From Bacteroidota bacterium (GTDB lineage Bacteria > Bacteroidota > Ignavibacteria > UBA10030 > UBA8401), in the NCBI GenBank assembly GCA_041658205.1, contig JBBAAO010000001.1, positions 2,294,001 to 2,358,000 on the forward strand: a stretch of DNA of 64,000 bases, in the 5' to 3' direction. This document shows positions 9,001-17,121 of this stretch, one piece after another (position 1 is the stretch's first letter; each line of letters opens with the position of its first letter). The position numbers and the translations under genes were made by a program. The notes beneath the pieces are model-generated. The model was not told where the DNA came from. It worked only from the letters and a program-made list of their open reading frames with translations, and made no database searches.

Positions 9001-10368
9001 CTATTTATCTTTCAGTGGTATCCCCAGCTCTTCAAATTTGCGATAGAGCGTTGACAGACTTAATCCCAGATCTTTTGCGACTTTATCTTTGTCGCCGCCA
9101 TGATGTTTCAATTTCTGTTCAATGTAACGACGTTCAAACATGTGAACGGCATCTTTTAATGATTGCGAAGAATAATCAATAACGGAAATTTGTGCGCTTG
9201 CCTGCAGTTCTTCCGGAAGATGCTGCACGTCAATAATCTCCGCATCGCAAAAGATCATAGCGCGTTCTACAATGTTCTGCAGCTCTCGGATCTGACCTTT
9301 CCATTGATGATTTACTAACGCACTCATCGCCTGATTAGAGATTCCTTTGATCGCTTTTCCCATCTCGCTGCGGAATTTGGAGATAAACGAGTTTACCAAC
9401 AGTGGTATATCTTCCGATCGTTCGCTCAGTTCGGGCAGATGGACTTCAACAACATTGAGGCGGTAAAATAGATCTTCGCGAAATTTTCCTTTGACTATCT
9501 CTTCTTTCAGATTTCTATTCGTCGCTGCAACTATTCTTACATTTATAGGTATGGTATCATTGCTGCCAACGGGTGTAATTTCGCGCTGTTCCAAAGCACG
9601 AAGCAGTTTTGGTTGAAGATGCAGCGGCATTTCACTAATTTCATCTAGCAGTAATGTTCCTCCCTCAGCTGCTTTGAATGCGCCGTCTTTATCGTTTGTA
9701 GCCCCTGTAAATGATCCTTTCTTATGTCCAAAGAGCTCACTTTCAAATAGTGTCTCGACGATTGCACCACAATTGATGGCGTGAAACCGTTTTCCGGATC
9801 GTTTACTGTGTCCATGGATTGCTCGTGCTACTAACTCTTTTCCTGTTCCGCTTTTTCCCGTGATCAACACTGTTCCTTCCGTCGGCGCAACTTTTTGGAT
9901 ATCGGAAAAAATCTTTTTCATTGCTTCACTTTGTCCGATAATGGAGGAGAAGTCAAATTTTCTGTTCACTTCCTGTCGTAAAAGCGTATTTTCCAACACA
10001 AGATCTTTATATTCGAACAATTTTTTAATTCTGAACAGGAGATCGTCGAACTCGATCGGTTTCAATAAATAATCATAAGCCCCTTTGCGAATGGCCGCAA
10101 CTGCCGTCTCAATAGAAGCATACGCTGTGATAATAATGACAAATGTTTGTGGAAACCGTTCCGATATTTTATCCAGTAAATCGGGACCGCGCATTTCCGG
10201 CATTTCAATATCCGTGATGACGAGGTCAAAAAGATTTTCATTCATCAACTTAAATGCCACTGCCCCGTTCTCTGCTTTCCGTACGGCATATCCTTCCTTT
10301 TCCAGGATAAACCCAATGGAATCTCGAATGATTTCTTCATCGTCAACAACTAAAATTTTTTTCTTCAT
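9001..10368 (-). CDS. NtrC-family sigma-54-dependent response regulator
   Basis: 455 residues in three domains: receiver (phospho-acceptor D53 in ITDIEMPE), AAA+ sigma-54 activation domain (Walker A GKSGTGKE at 171-178, Walker B LLLDEISEMP, arginine-rich LFYRLNVVEVHLPEL), and a C-terminal Fis-type HTH (DKVAKDLGLSLSTLYRKFEEL). The sigma-54-contacting loop reads GSFTGA (218-223) instead of the common GAFTGA. It activates sigma-54 promoters when phosphorylated, very likely by the PAS kinase encoded 4 nt upstream. Target genes are not identifiable from this window; I saw no convincing -24/-12 promoter nearby. Confidence 0.96.
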   Translation of the reverse strand: MKKKILVVDDEEIIRDSIGFILEKEGYAVRKAENGAVAFKLMNENLFDLVITDIEMPEMRGPDLLDKISERFPQTFVIIITAYASIETAVAAIRKGAYDYLLKPIEFDDLLFRIKKLFEYKDLVLENTLLRQEVNRKFDFSSIIGQSEAMKKIFSDIQKVAPTEGTVLITGKSGTGKELVARAIHGHSKRSGKRFHAINCGAIVETLFESELFGHKKGSFTGATNDKDGAFKAAEGGTLLLDEISEMPLHLQPKLLRALEQREITPVGSNDTIPINVRIVAATNRNLKEEIVKGKFREDLFYRLNVVEVHLPELSERSEDIPLLVNSFISKFRSEMGKAIKGISNQAMSALVNHQWKGQIRELQNIVERAMIFCDAEIIDVQHLPEELQASAQISVIDYSSQSLKDAVHMFERRYIEQKLKHHGGDKDKVAKDLGLSLSTLYRKFEELGIPLKDK

Positions 10369-10372
10369 TTCC

Positions 10373-11758
10373 TTATCCTTTTTTTGGCAGTCGAACGATG
10401 AACGTGGTTCCTTTTCCTAATTCGCTTTCAACATGAATATCCCCCCCAAAATTGCGGATGATACCCAAACTGACCCAAAGACCAAGTCCCGTCCCTTTGC
10501 CGACCTCTTTTGTAGTGAAAAATGGATCGAATACTTTACTGAGGTGATGTTCGGCAATTCCCGTGCCATTGTCGGAGATGCTAATTTCGACTTTTTCGTC
10601 CGATTGTTTTGTCAATACTGAGATTGAAGAGTCTGGATTTCCCATACTTGCATCAACGGCATTCATTAAAATATTTAGGAAAACTTGTAAAATCTGATCA
10701 TGAACAGCACTGACAAATGGCAGGTCGTCCACGAGAGCAACGTTAAACTTAATAGTACGTGCTTTTTTTCCGTATTGAACGATATTTAATGCTTCCCGAA
10801 CCACCAAATTTGTGCTGACATCCTTCACTTCATGCGTCGATGGACGGGCAAAATCGACCAGCTCACGGATAATTTTTGAAATACGATTTATCTGGTTCTT
10901 CACTAATTCCAGTTTCTCCTGCACAAAATCATCTTCCGTTTGACGTTGAACGACCTGCACAAGCGATGAAATGGAGGTAAGAGGATTTCCCACTTCATGG
11001 GCAATTCCGGCGGCAAGTGTTCCAAAGGTTTCCATCTTTTGCGATCGCACTACCTGACGTTCGAGAATCTTTTGCTCTGTAATATCTCTGTGCGCTCCTA
11101 AAAAACCGATTACTTTTTTCTTTTCGTCTACAATCGGAGAAATCACCAGTTCGGTATAGAATAGTTCACCATTCTTTTTTCTATTCTGAATTTGACCAAC
11201 CCATTGTTGACCAGTATTGATCTTCGTCCACACCTTTTTCCAAAAATCTTTTCCATGTTTTCCGCTGTTCAACTTATTGGGATTTTCACCAATCAATTCC
11301 GCGCGAGTATATCCCGTAATATGTTCAAATGCAGGATTAACAAAAATCATTTTCCCTTCAGTGCTGGTGATTTGGATCGGATTGACGGTTCGATAGATCA
11401 CTTCGGAAAAACGAAGTAGTTCAAGCTCTGTGTCATGCTGCGCAGTGATATCTCTTACCACCACAAGAAACAGATTTTCTTTTGCTGCAGTAAACAAAGT
11501 AACAGATATTTCTGAATAGATATGGTCAGAAGGATTGAAGAAGAAATCCGATCGGAATACGTATGGACTGGTCTGCAAAGATTTCTCAAAGTGGAAGGAG
11601 CCGTCATCAGCAAAACAATCGGATAATTTTGATTGATTAAACTTTCGTTGATCAACTTTTGTATTCTTATCGATGATCTTAGACGAACTATCGATAATAA
11701 ATGCATAATCCTGAAGAATGGAAAATACCTGTTTATAAGCGTCTTGTGTCAGTGGCAT
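10373..11758 (-). CDS. PAS-domain sensor histidine kinase (NtrB/AtoS-like)
   Basis: About 461 residues from the ATG at 11758 (an in-frame TTG at 11812 would add 18 residues). No membrane span is seen. Two PAS-like domains are visible; the second is clear (FVNPAFEHITGYTRAELIGE to FLGAHRDITEQK). A HisKA domain with GIAHEVGNPLTSI and a HATPase domain (NILMNAVDAS, DNGTGI, GKGTGLGLWVS) follow. It should autophosphorylate on the His in AHEVGNP and pass phosphate to the adjacent NtrC-type regulator. I prefer the ATG because it leaves about 80 bp for promoters shared with the divergent glycosyltransferase gene, whereas the TTG would leave 26 bp. Signal unknown. Confidence 0.92.
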   Translation of the reverse strand: MPLTQDAYKQVFSILQDYAFIIDSSSKIIDKNTKVDQRKFNQSKLSDCFADDGSFHFEKSLQTSPYVFRSDFFFNPSDHIYSEISVTLFTAAKENLFLVVVRDITAQHDTELELLRFSEVIYRTVNPIQITSTEGKMIFVNPAFEHITGYTRAELIGENPNKLNSGKHGKDFWKKVWTKINTGQQWVGQIQNRKKNGELFYTELVISPIVDEKKKVIGFLGAHRDITEQKILERQVVRSQKMETFGTLAAGIAHEVGNPLTSISSLVQVVQRQTEDDFVQEKLELVKNQINRISKIIRELVDFARPSTHEVKDVSTNLVVREALNIVQYGKKARTIKFNVALVDDLPFVSAVHDQILQVFLNILMNAVDASMGNPDSSISVLTKQSDEKVEISISDNGTGIAEHHLSKVFDPFFTTKEVGKGTGLGLWVSLGIIRNFGGDIHVESELGKGTTFIVRLPKKG

Positions 11759-11838
11759 AGTACTGAAGTCAATGTCATTTGATAGTGTACGACTAATTTG
11801 GACTGATTTCAATCTATGTTTTTTCTATATTAATTGAA

Positions 11839-13176
11839 ATGGACTTCTCCAATATTCACATAAAGCGTCTATCTCCAATTTTTATGATTGTTCTTGCCGC
11901 ATTTTCAATACGGCTTATAGTCGTTTTATTGCTCTCTCCTCCGTTGTTATCTGATGAAATTGATTATTATCATCTTGGACAATCCATAGTCAATGAAAAT
12001 AGTTTTAGTTTGGACGGGATCCCTACTGCATCTCGGGCACCGGGATATCCGATCATCATAGCGTCCATAATTTCCCTCTTTGGCAATTCCATTGGAGCAA
12101 TGAGGGTCTTTCAAGCCCTGGTTGATAGTGTGACATGTTTTCTTGTGTTCACAATCTGCCGAAACAGTTTCTCCTTAAAAACTGCCTATTTAGCAACAAT
12201 AGTATATGCTTTATTTCCGGGCAGCATGTTTTACATTTTATTCTTAATGACAGAAACAATTTTTACCGGTGTATTGATGATCGCCATATTCCTTGCCTCC
12301 AGCCGACGTCTTCAGGATTCTACAATTTTGAGATTATTGTTGGGAGCCGTGCTCGGAATACTAACACTGATAAAACCAAACGCTGCAATTCTGTTTCTCA
12401 TTTTTTTGGCTTGGGAATGGTTCCGCTCCAGATCTGTTATTTCAACCTTAAGGAAGTACCTTCTTGTATGTATTGGTTTCGTTTTACTTATCTCTCCTTG
12501 GATAATACGGAATAAGATCCAATTTGATCGTTTATCATTAACAAGCAATGGTGGTGTGAATTTTTGGATCGGCCATAACGAGCAGGCAACCGGTTCATTT
12601 CGGTATGTCGAAAAGAATAATCCATTAGAGAATGTCAAAGGAGAATTCGAGCGTTCACAGTTCGCATTAAGGGAAGGGCTGAGTTATCTAGCCACTCATC
12701 CGTTACAAGAGATAAAATTGATCTGTTTGAAATCAATTCATTTCTTCGAACCAGATTTTGGATTGATGCAGTCACTTTTTTACAGAGAGGAATGGAAGAC
12801 ATATTCCCGTGCTCTGCATATTTACCGGGAATTCCCACCGCTCATCTTTGTTGGATTTCATTTTCTGACGGCTGGGATCGTTCTTCTGGCGTTGTGGAGT
12901 TTTATATTTACCAATGATTCAACACTCAGAAATATTACTCTCATTAAAATGGTCATCATTGGATGGATTTGTTTTCACCTCATCTTTTTCACTGTTGCAC
13001 GCTACAGGATACCAATGATGCCTGCGATGATCATTTTGGCAGCATATTCAATTGAGTCATGGAACACAAAGTCTTATACAATTACAACGCTTCGAAAATA
13101 CTTCTTCATCATCACTTCTGTGTTACTGATCAGCAGTTGGATTTATATATTTGGCATAATCTACGTTAGGCCATAA
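11839..13176 (+). CDS. GT-C membrane glycosyltransferase, family 39-like
   Basis: 445 residues with roughly ten hydrophobic segments. The first periplasmic loop carries the acidic motif SDEIDYYHLG followed by ASRAPGYPII, typical of PMT/ArnT-like (GT39/DUF2029-type) enzymes that move a sugar from a polyprenyl-phosphate donor to a periplasmic acceptor. A large periplasmic domain follows residue 225 (GGVNFWIGHNEQATGSF). Acceptor and sugar are not predictable. It is a single-gene unit, divergent from the PAS kinase and convergent with the ten-gene stress operon. Alternative: a related uncharacterised polyprenyl-sugar flippase-like protein, less likely. Confidence 0.85.
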   Translation: MDFSNIHIKRLSPIFMIVLAAFSIRLIVVLLLSPPLLSDEIDYYHLGQSIVNENSFSLDGIPTASRAPGYPIIIASIISLFGNSIGAMRVFQALVDSVTCFLVFTICRNSFSLKTAYLATIVYALFPGSMFYILFLMTETIFTGVLMIAIFLASSRRLQDSTILRLLLGAVLGILTLIKPNAAILFLIFLAWEWFRSRSVISTLRKYLLVCIGFVLLISPWIIRNKIQFDRLSLTSNGGVNFWIGHNEQATGSFRYVEKNNPLENVKGEFERSQFALREGLSYLATHPLQEIKLICLKSIHFFEPDFGLMQSLFYREEWKTYSRALHIYREFPPLIFVGFHFLTAGIVLLALWSFIFTNDSTLRNITLIKMVIIGWICFHLIFFTVARYRIPMMPAMIILAAYSIESWNTKSYTITTLRKYFFIITSVLLISSWIYIFGIIYVRP

Positions 13177-13179
13177 AAA

Positions 13180-13198
13180 AAACCGCTTACGCGGGTTT
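13180..13198 (+). terminator. Weak hairpin after the GT-C glycosyltransferase gene
   Basis: Arms AAACC/GGTTT and GC/GC with one bulged G enclose the loop TTAC, 3 nt after the stop at 13176, with an A-run before and TTTAAT after it. A short intrinsic terminator is plausible. Confidence 0.45.
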
Positions 13199-13229
13199 AA
13201 TAGAGGCCATCAAAAATGAAACTATTGCT

Positions 13230-13332
13230 ATTCTGAGCAAGCCTTGGATGTTTTTATACTAAGCGCAGCGAAGAATCTGATACTATTTTCAGGTTCTTCA
13301 TCCCGATAAACAACATCGGGATGAAGAATGAC
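13230..13332. repeat. Candidate dispersed REP/MITE-like intergenic element
   Basis: The stretch between ATTCTGAGC (13230) and GAAGAATGAC (ending 13332) has end motifs in inverted orientation (ATTCT and AGAAT), an internal AAGCGCAGCGAAGAATCT, and a perfect 14-bp inverted repeat (13294-13307 with 13315-13328, 7-nt loop). It lies between convergent genes and has no coding frame. Similar ATTCTGAGCGAAGCGAAGAATCT motifs are common as multicopy intergenic repeats in genomes of this group. No second copy is evident in this window, so repeat status is inferred. Confidence 0.5.
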
Positions 13333-13381
13333 CGTTGTTTTTGTGTTTTTGAGATGGGTTCTAAATAAAAATATATACTCT

Positions 13382-14260
13382 TCAGCTTTCATAGATCATT
13401 GAACGCATCGAAACCGAACTCATATCAAAATCATCATTAAAGAACCTGGGCAATTCTCGTTTGTTTTGAAAACCGAGCACATACATCAGCGGAAGAAAAT
13501 GGTCGTACGTTGGATGTGCAAGCTGCGAAAGCGCTCCGAGTTTTTGAAATTCCATAATTGATCGGTGGTCTCCTGTTTCGACCCAGTGCCTGATCTTTGC
13601 GTCAAATTCTATAGCCCAGTCATACGGCTTTGCACCTTGTTGAAAATTAATCGCTCGAAGATTATGCACAATATTTCCGCTCCCAATAACCATCACCCCT
13701 TTTTCACGCAATGATTGAATCTGCTGTCCCAATTCATAGTGATATTCCATCGATTGATTGTAATCAATGCTGAGTTGATAGACAGGAATGTTTGCCTTTG
13801 GAAACATCTGTTTTAAAACACTCCACGTTCCATGATCAAATCCCCACTCCTCGTCTAAGATGATATGCTTGTTTGTGGATAATCGTTGAGTCTCTTTTGC
13901 AAATTCCGGCGCACCAGGGGCAGGATATTGTTGCGCAAATAATTCTTCAGGAAAACCGCCAAAATCATGGATTGTTTTAGGCTGATCCATGGCAAGAACT
14001 TTTGTCCCTCGGGTCAGCCAATGAGCTGAAACCGATAGAATTGCCTGTGGCGTAGGAAGTTTAGCACCGATTTCTTTCCACGATTTACTGTAACGATTAT
14101 CTTCAATCGCATTCATGGGATTACCATGGCCGACAAATAGCAAGGGCATTCTTTCACTCTTTGAATGATCGTCTGTAATGTTCTTGAGTTCATGTAATTT
14201 CATACTGCCTCCCACCAAGGGAAATAACGCTACTGTCTTAATGAAATCTTTTCTTACCAT
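13382..14260 (-). CDS. ygiD: LigB-type (class III) extradiol dioxygenase, YgiD/DODA-like
   Basis: 292 residues of the 4,5-DOPA-extradiol-dioxygenase family, which opens catechol rings next to the diol using non-haem iron or zinc-site chemistry. Conserved His are visible: H45 (VGHGNPMNAI), H80 (SVSAHW), H143 (FDHGTW) and H199 (GSGNIVHNL). About 40 N-terminal residues precede the catalytic core and include RKDFIKTVALFPLVGG, which looks like a degenerate Tat or hydrophobic leader. Start is uncertain: ATG 14260 lies 2 nt after the previous stop, but ATG 14203 has a strong GGAGG at good spacing. It is the last gene of the MarR operon and fits a role in catechol/quinone disposal. Confidence 0.9.
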   Translation of the reverse strand: MVRKDFIKTVALFPLVGGSMKLHELKNITDDHSKSERMPLLFVGHGNPMNAIEDNRYSKSWKEIGAKLPTPQAILSVSAHWLTRGTKVLAMDQPKTIHDFGGFPEELFAQQYPAPGAPEFAKETQRLSTNKHIILDEEWGFDHGTWSVLKQMFPKANIPVYQLSIDYNQSMEYHYELGQQIQSLREKGVMVIGSGNIVHNLRAINFQQGAKPYDWAIEFDAKIRHWVETGDHRSIMEFQKLGALSQLAHPTYDHFLPLMYVLGFQNKRELPRFFNDDFDMSSVSMRSMIYES

Positions 14261-14262
14261 GA

Positions 14263-14559
14263 TTAATTCAAAGAAACGGCAGGAAACATTGCTCCGGCCA
14301 TATCATGAAACATCAATTGGGTAAATGTATAGCTGAAATACTTATCCATCGGCTGCTGTTCCAATAATGTTCTCGCTTCAAGTTCTGTTGGTGCCACCAT
14401 TACGATCCATACTTTTGAGCGGTCTGCAGCAAGCGTATAACTTAAAAATTTTCGTTTGGTGAGCAGATCAATCACCATCGCACGCTGAGCTGGTATGAGT
14501 GAAAAAAACTCCTGATTGGGTTCGTACGGAAGTTTTACTTCGACCATAAATGTCTTCAT
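14263..14559 (-). CDS. Muconolactone isomerase-like small protein
   Basis: A 98-residue protein of ferredoxin-like (dimeric alpha+beta barrel) type. The start MKTFMVEVKLP, the central AQRAMVIDLL and the VAPTELEARTLLEQQPMDKYF segment resemble the muconolactone delta-isomerase family and, more distantly, YciI. In aromatic-degradation pathways such enzymes isomerise lactones made after catechol cleavage. Here no other beta-ketoadipate genes are present, so a detoxification or binding role beside the two dioxygenases is an inference. Spacing is 9 nt from the pirin gene and 2 nt to the LigB-type gene. Catalytic residues cannot be assigned. Confidence 0.7.
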   Translation of the reverse strand: MKTFMVEVKLPYEPNQEFFSLIPAQRAMVIDLLTKRKFLSYTLAADRSKVWIVMVAPTELEARTLLEQQPMDKYFSYTFTQLMFHDMAGAMFPAVSLN

Positions 14560-14568
14560 GTTTTTCCT

Positions 14569-15270
14569 TTAATCGTTCAATGATACTTCTATAACTAAAA
14601 TTTTTGACTGCTCAGCTGTATGTAATAACGTTTGCTCTTCATTAATAATTCCAACAGAGTCACCCCGTCTCAGTATTTCATTATGCACGGTAACAACTCC
14701 GCAAATGGTATAGACGAATAAACCGATCGTTTTACTGTTTATAGCATAACCAATGTGTTGATTTGGTTCAAATTCACCCATAAGTACCGCTGCTTGCTGT
14801 CGGACACTCAATGACGACGGATTGCGGGGGGACACAAGTTCCACTAATGAATTACTGTTTTGATGTAAATCAAACAATGCTTTAGTTTTGCCAGGGGTTT
14901 TGTTCAATGAATTCGGCAAAAAGCCGATTTGGATTTTTTCTGATTCGTCTAAACCTGCATTGAATTCATTTTGGTATATCCCTTTCCCTGCCGATACGAC
15001 CTGAATCGTGTTTTCCGGAAACGTTGATGTTTCTCCGAAACTGTCCTGAAATCCAACCGAGCCCTTAAGAATAATATCGACAATCTCCATGTTCCGATGA
15101 AGTTTCATTCCGGAATTTCCTTGATTCACATTTAATGTAGAATGCGTCAATTGGACGAGATTGCCGAAGCCGAGATATTTTTCTTGATCAGACCCAAAGA
15201 ATGTTTCCGCCGATGTGCCCCAGGAACCGAAAGTGTTCGATCGCTCAGTTGATTTGTACAATGTGTACAT
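14569..15270 (-). CDS. Pirin-like bicupin with degenerate metal site
   Basis: 233 residues. The N-terminal cupin carries the pirin signature LHRNMEIVDIILKG and VVSAGKGIYQNEFN; a second cupin-like half follows (about 150-233). Pirins of the YhaK/YhhW type can act as quercetinases or redox sensors and use three His and one Glu as metal ligands. Here the equivalents read K56, H58, Q100, E102: two of three His are replaced, so metal binding and enzyme activity are doubtful. The start codon overlaps the esterase stop (TAATG). Context suggests a role in the electrophile-stress operon, possibly regulatory or as a binding protein. Confidence 0.85.
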   Translation of the reverse strand: MYTLYKSTERSNTFGSWGTSAETFFGSDQEKYLGFGNLVQLTHSTLNVNQGNSGMKLHRNMEIVDIILKGSVGFQDSFGETSTFPENTIQVVSAGKGIYQNEFNAGLDESEKIQIGFLPNSLNKTPGKTKALFDLHQNSNSLVELVSPRNPSSLSVRQQAAVLMGEFEPNQHIGYAINSKTIGLFVYTICGVVTVHNEILRRGDSVGIINEEQTLLHTAEQSKILVIEVSLND

Positions 15271-15938
15271 TACGACTCAATCAGTTTCTTAATGAATGTA
15301 TTGACAAAATACACTTCGTCATCGTTCACTGTGTGCGGTAATTTTGGATACAATCGCATAGTAACATCAGCATTCATTCTTTTAAATATATCTGCGCTTT
15401 CAATAACTCGTTCTTTGGGAATATGGACATCAACATCGCTACATCCTAAGAATACTGTCGTTTGGGTAAACGAACCTTCATAATTTCTTTTTGTACCCGG
15501 TGGACCTATCAACCCACCGCTTAATCCGAAAACTGCAGCAATATTTCTTGCTGTCCGTGCTGTCCATTCCAATGAAAGAGAAGCGCCTTGCGAAAAACCA
15601 AGCAGCATTATCTTATGTTCAGGAATACCTTCTGAAACCACATGATCGACCACATTCGTCATTTTTTTCAATGCCGAAGAAAGTCCTGGTTCATTACTCT
15701 CAATCGGCATCAAAAAACTATTCGGATACCACGTAAATCCATCCGCCTGCGGTGCAATATACGAAACTCCATCAAACATAAAATAACGGGAAAGCTCCAA
15801 AATACTTTCAGCCGTTGCGCCGCGCCCATGCATCATAATGAGCGCTGCCTTTGCTTTCACCAATTCAGGACCATACAAAATGGTTTTTGCACTGTTATGC
15901 GGTGGAATTCCTTGCGTTTGTATGATCAATTCTCTCAT
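15270..15938 (-). CDS. Carboxylesterase/phospholipase family hydrolase, MhqD-like
   Basis: 222-residue alpha/beta hydrolase without a signal peptide. Nucleophile elbow GFSQGAS with S116, oxyanion-side MMHGRGAT near residue 36, likely acid D168 or D170 (GCSDVDVHI) and H202 (LPHTVND) complete the triad. Close in type to YpfH/MhqD esterases. In Bacillus subtilis MhqD is induced by hydroquinones under MhqR (a MarR protein), together with a ring-cleaving dioxygenase; the neighbouring gene here is exactly such a dioxygenase. The natural ester substrate is unknown. The stop overlaps the pirin start by 1 nt and the gene begins 4 nt after the dioxygenase. Confidence 0.9.
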   Translation of the reverse strand: MRELIIQTQGIPPHNSAKTILYGPELVKAKAALIMMHGRGATAESILELSRYFMFDGVSYIAPQADGFTWYPNSFLMPIESNEPGLSSALKKMTNVVDHVVSEGIPEHKIMLLGFSQGASLSLEWTARTARNIAAVFGLSGGLIGPPGTKRNYEGSFTQTTVFLGCSDVDVHIPKERVIESADIFKRMNADVTMRLYPKLPHTVNDDEVYFVNTFIKKLIES

Positions 15939-15942
15939 CTAT

Positions 15943-16893
15943 TTATTTCCATGTGGGAATAACAATTGGGGGCAACGCATGTTCAATACGTGAACGATGC
16001 GGTTCATACCACGGCGGAAGTACCAACTGTGTTCCAAGATTTTCTAAGGATTCGTCTACTGTGAAACCGGGTTTGTCTGTCGCAATTTCATATAGCACGC
16101 CGCCGGGTTCGCGAAAATAAATGGAATGGAAATAGAATCGGTCAATGATTTCCGTTGGATGTAATCCTCCCTGTTCCACTCTCTTTTGCCACTCTTCATG
16201 CGCCAGAAAATCTTTCACTCTCCACGCAATATGATGTACCGAACCAGCAGATTGCCGTGCACGAGGTAATGATGGATCAATTATGATATCAATCGCTGCT
16301 TCATCGCTCCCTTCACCTATGATAAACCGATGACGATTTCCTGTTTGAGTTGACGCATGTGCACCGAGCAATTCCTGCAAAACAGTCATCGAAGAATCGA
16401 GTTCTGCCAAGTTCATGGTGACACCATAAAACCTTTTAATGGCATATTCAACAGGAACCGAACTTTTCTTCCAAGGATGTCGTAATTCTTGTTTGTCGCT
16501 AAAAACAAGATCAATGGCCAATCCGTCTGGATCAAGAAACGTGAGAACTTCCTCACCAAATATTTTGTACGGACCGTCAAATTGAATTCCGTGCTTTGCA
16601 AGGTGAGAGATCCAAAAATCCTGCGACCTTGTTGGTACAGCAAACGCCACATGCGATATCTCTCCGTTCCCCCTTGTTCCTCGCGCAGCTCTTCCAAAAG
16701 GGAAAAATGTCATTGCCGTTCCGGGACTTCCCGTTTCGTCCCCATAATACAAATGATACACATCCGGTGCATCTTGGTTGATCGATTTTTTGACAAACCG
16801 TAACCCAAGAACATTGACATAAAAATCAACATTGCTCTGGGCATCGCTTGCCATTGCGGTAATATGATGTATTCCTAAAATTTTACTCTTCAT
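15943..16893 (-). CDS. VOC-superfamily ring-cleaving dioxygenase (MhqO/LinE-like)
   Basis: 316 residues formed by two glyoxalase/VOC modules. Each begins with a His-containing strand: GIHHITAMAS near residue 8 and AGSVHHIAWRV near 218; GEISHVAFAVP and LYEIATDKPGF supply further candidate metal ligands (His, Glu). Family members such as MhqO and LinE cleave hydroquinones or catechols with Fe(II) and oxygen. The gene overlaps the upstream Fe-S protein by 11 nt and is followed after 4 nt by the MhqD-like esterase, the pairing seen in MhqR regulons. The actual aromatic substrate is not predictable. Confidence 0.93.
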   Translation of the reverse strand: MKSKILGIHHITAMASDAQSNVDFYVNVLGLRFVKKSINQDAPDVYHLYYGDETGSPGTAMTFFPFGRAARGTRGNGEISHVAFAVPTRSQDFWISHLAKHGIQFDGPYKIFGEEVLTFLDPDGLAIDLVFSDKQELRHPWKKSSVPVEYAIKRFYGVTMNLAELDSSMTVLQELLGAHASTQTGNRHRFIIGEGSDEAAIDIIIDPSLPRARQSAGSVHHIAWRVKDFLAHEEWQKRVEQGGLHPTEIIDRFYFHSIYFREPGGVLYEIATDKPGFTVDESLENLGTQLVLPPWYEPHRSRIEHALPPIVIPTWK

Positions 16894-17119
16894 GTATTTC
16901 TCTTTTATTATTACTCCATGTTAAGGCACCCGAAGGACAACCTTCGACTGCGTTAATGATTATTTCGGTTCCGGCTCCTTCCACATTAATCCAAGGCTTT
17001 AATCGCGGGTTGAACACACTTGATAATTGTCGTGCACAATTGCCGGAATGGACGCAGACATCAGGTTTCCAATGAACTGTGACCTCACCATTTGAATAAT
17101 TTTTATTGAATGTAACCAT
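16883..17119 (-). CDS. Small divergent 4Fe-4S protein (Fer4_19/YjdI-like)
   Basis: 78 residues, too short for a full two-cluster ferredoxin. Three cysteines are present: C22 and C28 in VCVHSGNCAR and C61 in EGCPSGALTW, with the PWINVEG strand between them. This C-H-x-G-x-C ... CPSGAL layout is that of the divergent mono-cluster family; H24 may be a fourth ligand, as an inference. It could pass electrons to the ring-cleaving dioxygenase or receive them from the FMN reductase; the genes are 2 nt apart on one side and overlap by 11 nt on the other. The exact role in E. coli YjdI is also unknown. Confidence 0.88.
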   Translation of the reverse strand: MVTFNKNYSNGEVTVHWKPDVCVHSGNCARQLSSVFNPRLKPWINVEGAGTEIIINAVEGCPSGALTWSNNKREIHEE

Positions 17120-17121
17120 AT

